Shown here: piece by piece, positions 35,003 to 43,015 of the stretch
How positions within the stretch are numbered: the stretch's first letter is position 1
Layout: each line of letters begins with the position of its first letter
DNA from: Deltaproteobacteria bacterium
Lineage (GTDB): Bacteria > Desulfobacterota > Desulfobulbia > Desulfobulbales > SURF-16
Assembly: GCA_016219175.1 (NCBI GenBank)
Contig: JACRCD010000062.1
Location: forward strand, 1-64,000
Length of the DNA: 64,000 nucleotides
Direction: 5' to 3'
Notes under the pieces: model-generated
Databases searched by the model: none
What the model was told of the DNA's origin: nothing
What the model saw: only the letters and a program-made list of their open reading frames with translations
Program-made: the position numbers and the translations under genes

Positions 35003-35086
35003 TACCCCGGCAGCCCAGCCATCCTTTTTTTATTCGCAGGATCCGTTGGCTTTGTGTCCCCACCTTGCGATGGGTTTACCCTTTTC
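35003..35086 (-). promoter_or_regulatory. GEMM-I (c-di-GMP-I) riboswitch in the omcS leader
   Basis: Read on the minus strand: AAGGGTAAACCCATC, tetraloop GCAA, GGTGGGGACACAAAGCC, then ACGGATCC, a variable A-rich loop, and GGATGGCTGGGCTGCCGGGG. These are the GEMM-I blocks: the GG-x-AAACC strand, a GNRA-capped hairpin, the G-A-C-x-C-AAAGCC core and the distal helix closing on a GCCGGG strand. The G before TAAACC matches, as I align it, the base that favours c-di-GMP over cGAMP. A CCTCC at 35087-35091, just 5' of the aptamer, can pair with the GGAGG ribosome site at 34984-34988, suggesting translational control. Confidence 0.75.
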
Positions 35087-35094
35087 GGAGGATT

Positions 35095-35655
35095 TTTTCA
35101 TTGTCGTCAATCCGACAATTTGTCATGCAAGTCTTTCGAGTTTCCCGTTGTTTTGGTACTGACTTTTTTTGGCCTTTCCCCTCCTGTTCCTGTTTGACCT
35201 TTTCTCTTTCGTTGCCCCGGTGTCTGTTCTTGCGGGGGCGCCGAATCCCCTGTTTTGAAGTAGTCTCTCGCCGGTCTGGTGTTCTGGTATATGAGCAAGG
35301 GTTATGCCACAATGTGTTATTTATTTAAAACAATAACAAAATCGTATTGTTACGGGGAAAAAATAAAAGATGATACCGGCTTGGCAAGGGGTGATCTGGT
35401 ATTTTCACTAAAACCGATCTGGGGATTTAGCTAGAAGTTCACGGCCCATGTCAGTAACCGCGGAAAAGCAGGCGAAATGGCTGAAGTGAACGGCATGGAT
35501 TCCGGGTCGCGTTTCGCTTGCCCGGAATGACGTCTTGCCGACAGGTTCGAATGACGGTAGTCCTGATGCGGGGTGAGGGGGAAGTTTCAACGATGGAACT
35601 TGCATGGAAAAACCAGGAGGGGAAAACGATCAAGCGAGAGGCGTGAAATCAGCGA
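35095..35655. other. Leader and intergenic region upstream of the riboswitch
   Basis: No gene is seen. It holds the sigma-54 site at 35295-35309, a small TTGTCG/CGACAA hairpin near 35103-35120, and an inverted repeat ATTCCGGG/CCCGGAAT at 35499-35528 that looks like a relic of a dispersed palindromic repeat. Short open frames here have no support. Confidence 0.6.
35295..35309 (-). promoter_or_regulatory. Sigma-54 promoter of omcS
   Basis: Minus-strand TGGCATAACCCTTGC, with GG at -24 and GC at -12 in exact spacing. The start of transcription would be near 35283, giving a leader of about 300 bases that contains the GEMM aptamer. Confidence 0.75.
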
Positions 35656-36624
35656 TTATTCATTGATGATGCGAAAGCAGCTGACCCCTTTGCCCGCGCC
35701 CTGAGCAACATAGACCTTGCCGTTATTGTCAAGGACCACATCATTGGGCACGACCAGGTTTGCCTGATCATAACCGCGATAGCCGAATTCGCTGAGAAAG
35801 TTAAAGGACTTATCGAAGACCATCACCACCGAGCGCAGGCGGTCGGAGACAAAGATGTTGCCGTCATTATCCGCGGCTATGCCGGCCACAACCCCGAATT
35901 TCCCCGGGCCGCTGCCGGCCTTGCCGAAGCTTTCCAGCAGGCCCCCGGCCTTCAAGCGGAAGGCGGCGAAAAGCGAGGGGGTGGTGAGATAGACAGTGCC
36001 CGCGTTATCCACGCTGAAGCCGCTGATATCAATGTCCAACCCCTTTTTTTTCTCGGGGTCCTGTTCCGCGGCCAAGGCTTCGAACTGGCTGCGCAGGTCA
36101 TATGCCGCCTGGAAGAGACCGTCGGTGCCGGTAACAAGTACCTTCAGATTGCCGGCATCCAGCAGGTAGAGCGAGCCGCGGGCATATTCCATCTGGGAGG
36201 GCTGAAAACCGCGCAGCTCCTCCGGGAGATTTTTGAGCTCGACCTCCGCGACGGGTTCCCCCCGATAGTTGAGCCGGGTGATGGGTTTGCCGCTGAAAAG
36301 AGAGGTGAGAACGTAAATTGCTCCATCTTCCGCCACCGCAAGGTCGGCAGCGCCGTTCACCTGGCCGTCCTCGCCGAAGCTGAAAATCTCCATGCCCTGG
36401 TCGTTGAAAATCCGCACCTCGTTTGCATGGGGGTCAAAGGCGTAAATCTCGCCCCTGTTCAGGTCGGCGGCCACCTTGGCCCACTGGGAGGAAACCGGCC
36501 CGGAAAAATCAGAGAGAATATACTGAAAGTTGGCCTGCACATCGGCCTGAGCCGGAATGCTCAGCGACAGCGGCAGGCAGATAAACGACATGGTTACTAT
36601 ATGTTTCGCGATTTTTTTTATCAT
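35656..36624 (-). CDS. Exported NHL beta-propeller protein upstream of omcS
   Basis: A 322-residue protein with signal peptide (HIVTMSFICLPLSLSIPAQA) and NHL-type blades: AKVAADLNRGEIYAFDPHANEVRIF, ADLAVAEDGAIYVLTS, SGFSVDNAGTVYLTTPS, AGIAADNDGNIFVSDRLRS and DVVLDNNGKVYVAQGAG. An NHL protein gene also stands beside omcS in Geobacter, as far as I recall, so this supports the cluster reading. It has no heme motif. AAGGA lies ahead of the ATG. It may be an assembly or docking factor for the cytochrome. It shares its fold with the protein at 20143-21045 but the two are clearly diverged. Confidence 0.8.
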   Translation of the reverse strand: MIKKIAKHIVTMSFICLPLSLSIPAQADVQANFQYILSDFSGPVSSQWAKVAADLNRGEIYAFDPHANEVRIFNDQGMEIFSFGEDGQVNGAADLAVAEDGAIYVLTSLFSGKPITRLNYRGEPVAEVELKNLPEELRGFQPSQMEYARGSLYLLDAGNLKVLVTGTDGLFQAAYDLRSQFEALAAEQDPEKKKGLDIDISGFSVDNAGTVYLTTPSLFAAFRLKAGGLLESFGKAGSGPGKFGVVAGIAADNDGNIFVSDRLRSVVMVFDKSFNFLSEFGYRGYDQANLVVPNDVVLDNNGKVYVAQGAGKGVSCFRIINE

Positions 36625-36639
36625 AATTCCTTAACCTTA

Positions 36640-36654
36640 GCAAAGCTCATACCA
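36640..36654 (-). promoter_or_regulatory. Possible sigma-54 site ahead of the NHL gene
   Basis: Minus-strand TGGTATGAGCTTTGC has GG and GC with correct spacing, but it would place the transcript start only about 4 bases before the start codon. It may be chance. Confidence 0.35.
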
Positions 36655-36819
36655 ACCGGGGATAAACAGAAAAAACAATAGAAAAACAAAAGGATAGACG
36701 AAGGGCAATGAGATTTGCCCTTTTCTCCGGGGCGGTGATCCGGGAATATCGCCAGGTGTTTTTCAGGGATATGGCTAACCAGCATGGCTGGACCAGGCTG
36801 GCAAGCCACAACGAACCAT

Positions 36820-36867
36820 GAAAGTTCGGCGCTCCGGCATGGGCAGTTTCGAGCACCGTCGACTTTC
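36820..36867. other. Strong stem-loop of unknown role
   Basis: GAAAGT pairs with ACTTTC and, inside, CGGCGCTC pairs with GAGCACCG, with a 16-base loop between. It lies in the 450-base gap between the NHL gene and the REC-PilZ gene. No T-run follows on either strand. The rest of 36655-37074 holds no gene I can support. Confidence 0.5.
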
Positions 36868-37074
36868 ATATAAAATAACCTTTTCATATGATGCAAAGAG
36901 GGGCATCGGCTGAAAAATGTTCCGTTATATCCCCCAGTCCTGTTGGGTGAAAAGGCTGATTTTTTTTGCGTGGCGTTAAAATCCCGTTGCCGGGTAGCGG
37001 AGATTTCTTTTTTATTTGTAAATAACCAGTTGTTATCAAACAGCTTATTTTTGATTTTCTGATTGTGGCTCAAC

Positions 37075-37092
37075 TTGGTCCGCATTTTGCTG
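37075..37092 (+). promoter_or_regulatory. Sigma-54 promoter of the REC-PilZ gene
   Basis: TTGGTCCGCATTTTGCTG with GG and GC in the -24/-12 spacing. The transcript would start near 37102, about 75 bases before the GTG start. Confidence 0.65.
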
Positions 37093-37176
37093 TACTACTC
37101 TTGCAAGGAAACGGTCTGATCATGTATGTCTTGACACCCTGGCCTGACAGAAGATAGCCATGGGCAAGAGGGAATT

Positions 37177-37869
37177 GTGGAAAAAAATATCCTTGTGGTC
37201 GATGATAACCAGCTCATCCTGTATGGCCTGGCCAGGGCCTTGCATTCGGGTTCTTTTGCCGTGCAAACGGCAACCACGGCGCAAATGGCGGTGGAAAAGC
37301 TTTCTTGCTGCCCATACGACCTCTGTCTGCTGGATGTCCACCTCGCTGACTTGAACGGTTTGGAGCTCATGAAGATGATCAAGGATATCTGCCCGAAGAC
37401 CAAGTTCATTATCATGACCGCAAGCTGCCTTGACTCTCCCGAGCTAAGGGAAAACATCAACGAAGCCATGGCTAGCGGGGCCTGCCACTTTATCGCCAAG
37501 CCTTTTAATCTCAGAGAGGTCACGGAAGTGGTGCGGTGGGTTTTGACGGAAGGAGCTGACTTTCATACCGGTTTCCGTTTCACCGGCAGCGGTTTTGTGA
37601 AAAGATCAAGAAAAAATCCCAGGAAGCCCTGTGGTGAAAACATAGATTTTCAGATGAGCGTCATCGACCAGGGAACCTCCACCCGCTGGTCACTTGAGGC
37701 GCTGGCGGTCGATATCAGCGACGGCGGCCTTGGCTTACTGAGCCAGTACCCTTTGAAGGAATCGCAGATTATCGGGTTTGATGAACAAATGGGCAACAGA
37801 ACCGGGGTGGTCGCTTGGAGTAAAATGACGGATGAAGGAAATTGGAGGGTTGGGATCAGATTCGCCTGA
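37177..37869 (+). CDS. Response regulator with C-terminal PilZ domain
   Basis: A 230-residue cytoplasmic protein. The receiver domain (1-120) has the acid pair D9/D10, phosphoacceptor D53 (LCLLDVHL), T81 and K108 (IAKPF). After a basic linker, the second half resembles PilZ: RSRKNPRKP for the R-x-x-x-R side and AVDISDGGLGLLS for the D-x-S-x-x-G side, so it may bind c-di-GMP. Start is GTG 37177 with GAGGG ahead. It faces away from the cytochrome cluster and neighbours an NtrC/kinase operon. Joint phosphorylation and c-di-GMP input would tie in with the c-di-GMP-type riboswitch before omcS, though a direct link is inference. Confidence 0.82.
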   Translation: MEKNILVVDDNQLILYGLARALHSGSFAVQTATTAQMAVEKLSCCPYDLCLLDVHLADLNGLELMKMIKDICPKTKFIIMTASCLDSPELRENINEAMASGACHFIAKPFNLREVTEVVRWVLTEGADFHTGFRFTGSGFVKRSRKNPRKPCGENIDFQMSVIDQGTSTRWSLEALAVDISDGGLGLLSQYPLKESQIIGFDEQMGNRTGVVAWSKMTDEGNWRVGIRFA

Positions 37870-37894
37870 TCCCCATCTCCGGGGCGGTGTCCTT

Positions 37895-39295
37895 CTATTT
37901 TAAATCATATTTTTTCACCTGGTAGCGCAGGGTGTCATAGGAAATATTCAGCAATTTCGCGGCCTTGGTCTGATTGCCTCCTACCCTTTCCAGGGCCTGC
38001 CGGATCAAATCCTTTTCAACGTCCTCCAGGGATATTCCCTCCTCGGGCAGGCTTAGCCGCCCGTGCTCGTAAGCCGGGACACTAGACTCTTCTTCCCCGG
38101 TCAGCCCCATGGCCAGATGTTTCGGCTTGATAATTTCCTCATTTTCCAGGACCACGATGCGCTCAATGACATTTTTCAGTTCCCGGATATTGCCGGGCCA
38201 GGCGTAGGAGACGATAATCTTCATGGCCTCGGGCGAGAATGCTTTGATGTTTTTCTTCAGGTATTTCTGGGAAAAATACACGAGAAAGTATTCCGCCAAT
38301 CGCGGGATGTCTTCCTTTCTTTCGCGCAGGGGCGGCAGTTGAATGGCAAAAATATTCAAGCGGAAGTACAGGTCCTCGCGGAACTCCTTGTTGGCCACCG
38401 CGGACTTCAGATCTTTATTGGTGGTGGAAATCACGGTCACATCAATGGGGAGATCAATTCTGCCGCCCAACCGGCGCACCTTGCGCTCTTCCAGGACGCG
38501 CAGAAATTTGCTCTGCAGGTCCAGGCGCATATCGCCGATTTCGTCCAGTAAAATGGTGCCGCCGTCGGCAAGTTCAAACATGCCTTTCTTGTCTGTTTTC
38601 GCGTCGGTGAAGGCCCCGCGGACATGGCCGAAAAGTTCGCTTTCAATAAGGTTTTCGGGCAGGGCGGTGCAGTTCACCGAGATGAACGGCACGTATTCGC
38701 TTTCATCGTCTTCGCGCAGATGCCGCCAGTTGTGGATATAGCGCGCCATCACCTCCTTGCCGGTCCCGGATTCGCCGGTTATCAAGACGGTTGAGGCCCG
38801 GGCCTCACCAATTTTTCTGGCATTTTCAATGATTTTAAGCATGGCGGGCGATTGTCCCACCATGGTGTCCGCCAGGGAGGCGGTGCCGGCTTTGCGCAGA
38901 TAGGTGACTTCATCCTTGAGCCGCGCTTTTTCAAGAATAGTTTCAATAACAATCTTGACCTCGTCCACATTGAAGGGTTTGGTGAGATAGTCGGCGGCGC
39001 CAAGTTTCATGGCCCTGATAGCCGATTCCGCTGTATCATCCGCCGTCAGCATCACCACCTGGGTTTCAATCTTTTCTTCCTTGATGTCGGCCAGGATATC
39101 CAGCCCGCTCCGGTCTTCTTCAAGGTGGATATCCAGCAGAACCAGATCAGGATGCCAGGCCGAGATTTTATTGATCACATCATCGGCATTGGTCTGGATT
39201 TTGGTCTCATATCCTTCTTTTTTCAAGGACCTGGCCAGCATGGAGATAATGAGTTCCTCGTCATCAATCAGGAAAATTCTGCCGCGATTTTTCAT
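37895..39295 (-). CDS. NtrC-family sigma-54 response regulator
   Basis: A 466-residue protein: receiver (phosphoacceptor D55 in LVLLDIHL), AAA+ ATPase with Walker A GESGTGKE, the sigma-54-contacting loop GAFTDA, Walker B GGTILLDEIGDM and the R-finger region, then a Fis-type helix-turn-helix with GNQTKAAKLLNISYDTLRYQVKK. It activates sigma-54 promoters when phosphorylated. Its start overlaps the kinase stop by 4 bp, so the kinase is its partner. Candidate targets are the sigma-54 sites in this window (omcS, REC-PilZ, small membrane operons). The GAFTDA and nucleotide motifs are intact. Confidence 0.93.
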   Translation of the reverse strand: MKNRGRIFLIDDEELIISMLARSLKKEGYETKIQTNADDVINKISAWHPDLVLLDIHLEEDRSGLDILADIKEEKIETQVVMLTADDTAESAIRAMKLGAADYLTKPFNVDEVKIVIETILEKARLKDEVTYLRKAGTASLADTMVGQSPAMLKIIENARKIGEARASTVLITGESGTGKEVMARYIHNWRHLREDDESEYVPFISVNCTALPENLIESELFGHVRGAFTDAKTDKKGMFELADGGTILLDEIGDMRLDLQSKFLRVLEERKVRRLGGRIDLPIDVTVISTTNKDLKSAVANKEFREDLYFRLNIFAIQLPPLRERKEDIPRLAEYFLVYFSQKYLKKNIKAFSPEAMKIIVSYAWPGNIRELKNVIERIVVLENEEIIKPKHLAMGLTGEEESSVPAYEHGRLSLPEEGISLEDVEKDLIRQALERVGGNQTKAAKLLNISYDTLRYQVKKYDLK

Positions 39296-40758
39296 TGCGA
39301 AACACCCTGGAGCTGTTGTTTTTCCGGTAAGGTTATGTAAAAGGTTGTTCCTTCTCCAGGGGTGCTGGAGACATGGATGGTGCCGTTATGCAGTTCGATG
39401 AGCCGTTTGCAGATCGCCAGCCCCAGGCCGGTTCCCTTCGGCTTGGTGGTAAAAAAAGGATTGAAGATTTTGCTCAGGTTTTCCGGGCTGATCCCCTTGC
39501 CGGTATCGGCTATGATAATCTGCGTGGCGGCGTTCGATTCTTTTTGGGTGGTGATGGTGATGACGCCCTTGGCCGGGATGGCATCAATGGCGTTGAGCAT
39601 GAGGTTGAGAAAGACCTGCTGCATCTGGCCCTGGTCCGCCACCACGTGCGGAACTTCGGGGCTGAAGTTTTTGACGATCTCGATCTCCTTGAGCGGTTTG
39701 GCGGCATTGGCCGGGTTTACCAGTGAGTAGCCGGCGGATTTGATTGTTGTGTCAAGCAGCTGGTGGAGATCAAGGGATACGGGCGCCGGTCCCGAGGGGC
39801 GGGCATAGCTGAGCAGGCTTTTGAGCAGGGACTCGATGCGGTGGATTTCGTTAATGATCCGCAGGAAAACCTCCTTGTCCTCCTGTTCCAGGGTGAGTTC
39901 ATTGGCCAGCACCTCGATGGATACCTTGATGCCCGCCAGGGGGTTTTTTACTTCGTGGGCCAGGCCGACGGCAAGTTCGCCGACCACCGCCAGCCTTTCC
40001 GTCTGTTGCATGTGCTGACACTGATCCTTGAGGGAGTTGGCCATTTCATTGAAGGCCGAGGCCAGCATGGCAAATTCGTCGGGTAGTTTTTCTTGCACCC
40101 GGTAGCGTAAGTCCCCCTGCTGAATTTTCCGGGTGGCGTCGACCAGGGCCTCAACGGAAGTGGTAAACTTATTGAGAAAAACGTAGGCGATCAGGATGAG
40201 GAAAAGCGGCCCCGCGCTGATGAGAAAAAAGAGCAGATGCTCGGTCTCGGCAATGTTGTTGCGGGCCAGGGTGATTCTGTTTGAAATTTTCTCCGATGAG
40301 GTTATGACAATTTTTTCCACCTCGGCCAGCGCCGCTTCTCCCTGGGCGAATGCCCCGTTTTTCTCCTGATCCACTCTTTCTTTCTCACCCCTGATGGTAT
40401 ACACCCTGCTCAACATCTGCATATACCTGTCAATTTGATCCTGGAAGTGATAGAGGGTCTTCAGCACTTCGTCCGTGTGATGGCAGGTGATGCAAACGTG
40501 GGCCGCCTTTTCCATCTCGGTCGCATGGGCCATGAAGAGGTCGATGGGCAGGGCATGAGGTGAATCCTTGAGCAGCAGGTCGGTCTGCACCACGCTGATT
40601 TTATTCTGCAGATCCTTGCGGAGAAATTCCACCTGATGGAGGGTGATGACGTTTTCCAGACCGGTAATTACTTCGTCAATTGAGCGCGCAATATAAATGC
40701 CGCCGCTGAAAAAGCAGAAAACAAGGACCAGCAGGGCAATGAAAACTTTCTTCTTCAT
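39292..40758 (-). CDS. Histidine kinase with a periplasmic c-heme motif
   Basis: A 488-residue sensor kinase from ATG 40758 (MKKKVFIALLV). Two membrane helices enclose a periplasmic helical domain of about 160 residues that carries CITCHH, a heme c binding motif in HVCITCHHTDEV. Then HAMP, a HisKA dimer helix with phospho-histidine in LAHEVKNPLAGIK and an HATPase with N, G1 (DTGKGISPENL) and G2 (GTGLGLAI) boxes. It is NtrB/ZraS-like and co-encoded with the NtrC regulator. A covalent heme would let it sense redox state, NO or CO. Its stop overlaps the regulator start. Confidence 0.87.
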   Translation of the reverse strand: MKKKVFIALLVLVFCFFSGGIYIARSIDEVITGLENVITLHQVEFLRKDLQNKISVVQTDLLLKDSPHALPIDLFMAHATEMEKAAHVCITCHHTDEVLKTLYHFQDQIDRYMQMLSRVYTIRGEKERVDQEKNGAFAQGEAALAEVEKIVITSSEKISNRITLARNNIAETEHLLFFLISAGPLFLILIAYVFLNKFTTSVEALVDATRKIQQGDLRYRVQEKLPDEFAMLASAFNEMANSLKDQCQHMQQTERLAVVGELAVGLAHEVKNPLAGIKVSIEVLANELTLEQEDKEVFLRIINEIHRIESLLKSLLSYARPSGPAPVSLDLHQLLDTTIKSAGYSLVNPANAAKPLKEIEIVKNFSPEVPHVVADQGQMQQVFLNLMLNAIDAIPAKGVITITTQKESNAATQIIIADTGKGISPENLSKIFNPFFTTKPKGTGLGLAICKRLIELHNGTIHVSSTPGEGTTFYITLPEKQQLQGVSQ

Positions 40759-40875
40759 GAAGGCAGGACAATGAAAGTGGTGAATGGGGCGGATTGGCGG
40801 ACAGTAAATCCTGCCCACCCTGCCAAAGGGCCAAGCGTTGCCTGGCAGGAGTTTGTCGGTCTGATTTTGCGGCTC

Positions 40876-41820
40876 TTATTCATTGATATAGTCATAGGTT
40901 GCCGGGTCAAGGCCGATTTTATCGGCATAGTCAAAAACAGGATCATAATCTTTTGGTGTTGCCGCGATAAATTTTCCGGCGCCGAAAGCACGGAGGACCG
41001 TCTTCCCTTCAGGATCCTGGTCCATCCGCAGCAGGGCGTTTTTGAGCTTTTGTTTCAGGGATTCGTCAAGGTCCCTTCTGACTGCTAAAGCATTGGCCGG
41101 CATCTCGGGCGAGATCTCAAGAATTTGCAGTTCTTCCCGCACCTTGCTGTCGGATTCGGCCAGGTGGTCAAAGACCGTATTTTTTGCGGCGCCGATATCC
41201 GCCTTGCCGTGCAGAACATCATAAACGGCATCCTCATGGGTTCCGGTAAAATAGGTTTCGCTGAAGAAGGTTCGGTAATCCTCAATAGCGTTTTCCTTGA
41301 AATAATGCATGGGCAGGAGCCAGCCCGCAGTGCTGGCTTTGTCCACCAAGGCAAACCTTTTGCCCCGCATGTCCGCCCCCTCGCGGATGGGGCTGTCCTT
41401 GCGGACAAAAATCAGACCGTGGTAGGTGGAGGCGCCGTTAGGATACTCTGGCCGGGCCAGGGGTTGTATCGCCAGTTTTCTGATGGCCAGGGCAGCGGCA
41501 AAGCTGCCGAAAAACGCCCCATCCAGGCCGTTGGGCGCAAAATTGTCAATGAGGTTGCCATAGCGGGAGAACATTGACAGCTCGATTGTCGTGCCTGTCT
41601 TTTTGGCAAGATAGGCGGCAAGGGGCTCGTAGCTCTTTTTTTGCGAGAAGATGTCATATTCGCTGATCAGGCCTATCTTTAATTTTTGGGATTGTGCTGC
41701 GCCGGGGGGTTCGTTTGCCTTTTTTTCATGCTGTTGCTGGTCCCCGCAGCCGGTGGCCAGGAGGAAAAAAAGACACACGGCAAAAAACATGCTACAATTG
41801 TGGTATGATTTTCCGGGCAT
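40876..41820 (-). CDS. PhnD-like periplasmic binding lipoprotein
   Basis: A 314-residue substrate-binding protein of the phosphate/phosphonate (PhnD, type 2 periplasmic-binding) class. The lipobox LATGC anchors it. Core segments are LKIGLISEYDIFSQKKSYEPLAAYL, GLDGAFFGSFAAALAI, GASTYHGLIFVRKDSPI, DMRGKRFALVDKASTAGWLLP and DIGAAKNTVFDHLAE. No ABC permease or ATPase is nearby; instead it lies 117 bp upstream of a kinase gene. Many such orphans are ligand sensors for kinases, so it may hand its ligand signal to the heme kinase. The ligand is unknown. Confidence 0.82.
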   Translation of the reverse strand: MPGKSYHNCSMFFAVCLFFLLATGCGDQQQHEKKANEPPGAAQSQKLKIGLISEYDIFSQKKSYEPLAAYLAKKTGTTIELSMFSRYGNLIDNFAPNGLDGAFFGSFAAALAIRKLAIQPLARPEYPNGASTYHGLIFVRKDSPIREGADMRGKRFALVDKASTAGWLLPMHYFKENAIEDYRTFFSETYFTGTHEDAVYDVLHGKADIGAAKNTVFDHLAESDSKVREELQILEISPEMPANALAVRRDLDESLKQKLKNALLRMDQDPEGKTVLRAFGAGKFIAATPKDYDPVFDYADKIGLDPATYDYINE

Positions 41821-41993
41821 GATCTTTCCCTGCTTTGAATGATGGTTGCCTGGGGTGTCAATATTTCGTGAAAGTTATTTTTTTATTGAAAGCCTCTTTT
41901 CTACAATAGCGAAGAGTTTCACTTCTCACAATAACTTATAAAGATTAATTGCCGAACATTTTGCCGGATTCATGCAATGCAAGGAGGATGGCG

Positions 41994-42764
41994 ATGCAAC
42001 TTACTCCCGTACTGCTTTTTTTACTTCTTCCCCTGTTTTTGCAGGCAACCGCGCTCGCGGCGAATTGGAAATTTCCTCCCCTGCCTCCCCCGCATGAATA
42101 CGGCAATATCCTGATCAATCGCACCTCGGAAGCCAACCGGGTCAAGCCGGTGTTTTTTTCCCACTGGAGTCATCGCCTGAAATATGCCTGCCGGGTCTGC
42201 CATCTTGAACTCGAATTCGAATTTGCCACGAACGCCACCCCGATTACGGAAGAGGACAACAGCAAGGGCTTGTACTGCGGCGCCTGCCACAACGGCAAAG
42301 AGGCCTTTGCCCATACCGGGGACAATTGCATCAAGTGCCATTCCGGGGATATTTCCGCGGGCAGGGAAAAATTTGCCGAAGTGACGAAAGATATGCCGCG
42401 CACCCTTTTCGGCAATCAGGTGGACTGGGTGCTGGCAGCATCCCTGGGAAAGATCAAGCCACGGTATGTCTTCTATAAAGAGAGCGAAAGGCCGGAGATG
42501 GATTTCCGCAACCGGCTGGAGCTGCGGGCGGAATGGAATTTTGTCCCCCCGGCTTTCTTCCCCCATGATGTGCATGTCGAGCTGCTCGATTGCGGCAACT
42601 GTCACCCGGATATTTTCAATATCAAAAAAAAGACAACCCCGCATTTTGAAATGGACCTGATTCTTGAAAAAAAATTCTGCGGCGTCTGCCATTTAAAAAT
42701 AGCCTTCCCCATAAATGACTGTAAACGATGCCATCCGGACATGGAGAATCAACCCCGTTTTTAA
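41994..42764 (+). CDS. Periplasmic hexaheme cytochrome, c7-like domains
   Basis: A 256-residue exported protein (signal peptide LTPVLLFLLLPLFLQATALA). Six CxxCH motifs: CRVCH, CGACH, CIKCH in the first half and CGNCH, CGVCH, CKRCH in the second. Each half has the H-S/D...C-x-x-C-H spacing of a triheme c7-type domain, as in Geobacter proteins with FSHxxH before the first heme (FFSHWSHRL here, FFPHDVHVE in the second). AAGGAGG abuts ATG 41988, so ATG 41994 is the start. It probably shuttles electrons in the periplasm toward the extracellular chain. It stands alone and is followed by a MITE. Confidence 0.85.
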   Translation: MQLTPVLLFLLLPLFLQATALAANWKFPPLPPPHEYGNILINRTSEANRVKPVFFSHWSHRLKYACRVCHLELEFEFATNATPITEEDNSKGLYCGACHNGKEAFAHTGDNCIKCHSGDISAGREKFAEVTKDMPRTLFGNQVDWVLAASLGKIKPRYVFYKESERPEMDFRNRLELRAEWNFVPPAFFPHDVHVELLDCGNCHPDIFNIKKKTTPHFEMDLILEKKFCGVCHLKIAFPINDCKRCHPDMENQPRF

Positions 42765-42801
42765 CCTGGAGCAAGGGGTCCTTTTTTTAAGCATGATAAT
42801 C

Positions 42802-42934
42802 GAGGCTCTTGCAAAATAAGCAAAAGAGTGCCTCCTGTCATTTCGACCGAAGGGAGAAATCCTATAAAATCATGGCAATTAAAGATTCCTCACTACGTTC
42901 GGAATGACACGCAGGTTCATTTTGCAAGAGCCTC
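42802..42934. mobile_element. MITE-like element, family 1, copy 2
   Basis: A 133-bp copy of the element at 28292-28423 in the opposite orientation, with the same perfect 16-bp terminal repeats. The flanking direct repeat is AATC (42798-42801 and 42935-42938). Internal sequence is about 90% the same by eye. Confidence 0.85.
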
Positions 42935-42985
42935 AATCGGCAAAAATTAAGGATGGGTGGACGCTGGCGGGGCTCAAGGCAAAAA

Positions 42986-43015
42986 AAAGGCAGAGCCATG
43001 ACTGGCCCTGCCTTT
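42986..43015. other. Hairpin in the 42935-43259 gap
   Basis: AAAGGCAG-A-GCCA, a short loop, then TGGC-C-CTGCCTTT, with an A-run to the left. Read on the minus strand it looks like an intrinsic terminator, but no minus gene ends here. The remainder of the gap, about 325 bases, is AT-rich and holds nothing clear. Confidence 0.45.

Noticed and set aside
36701-36722. Inverted repeat AAGGGCAA/TTGCCCTT as part of a second GEMM riboswitch before the NHL gene
   Set aside because: The AAAGCC core and GNRA hairpin are absent; it is only a simple hairpin.
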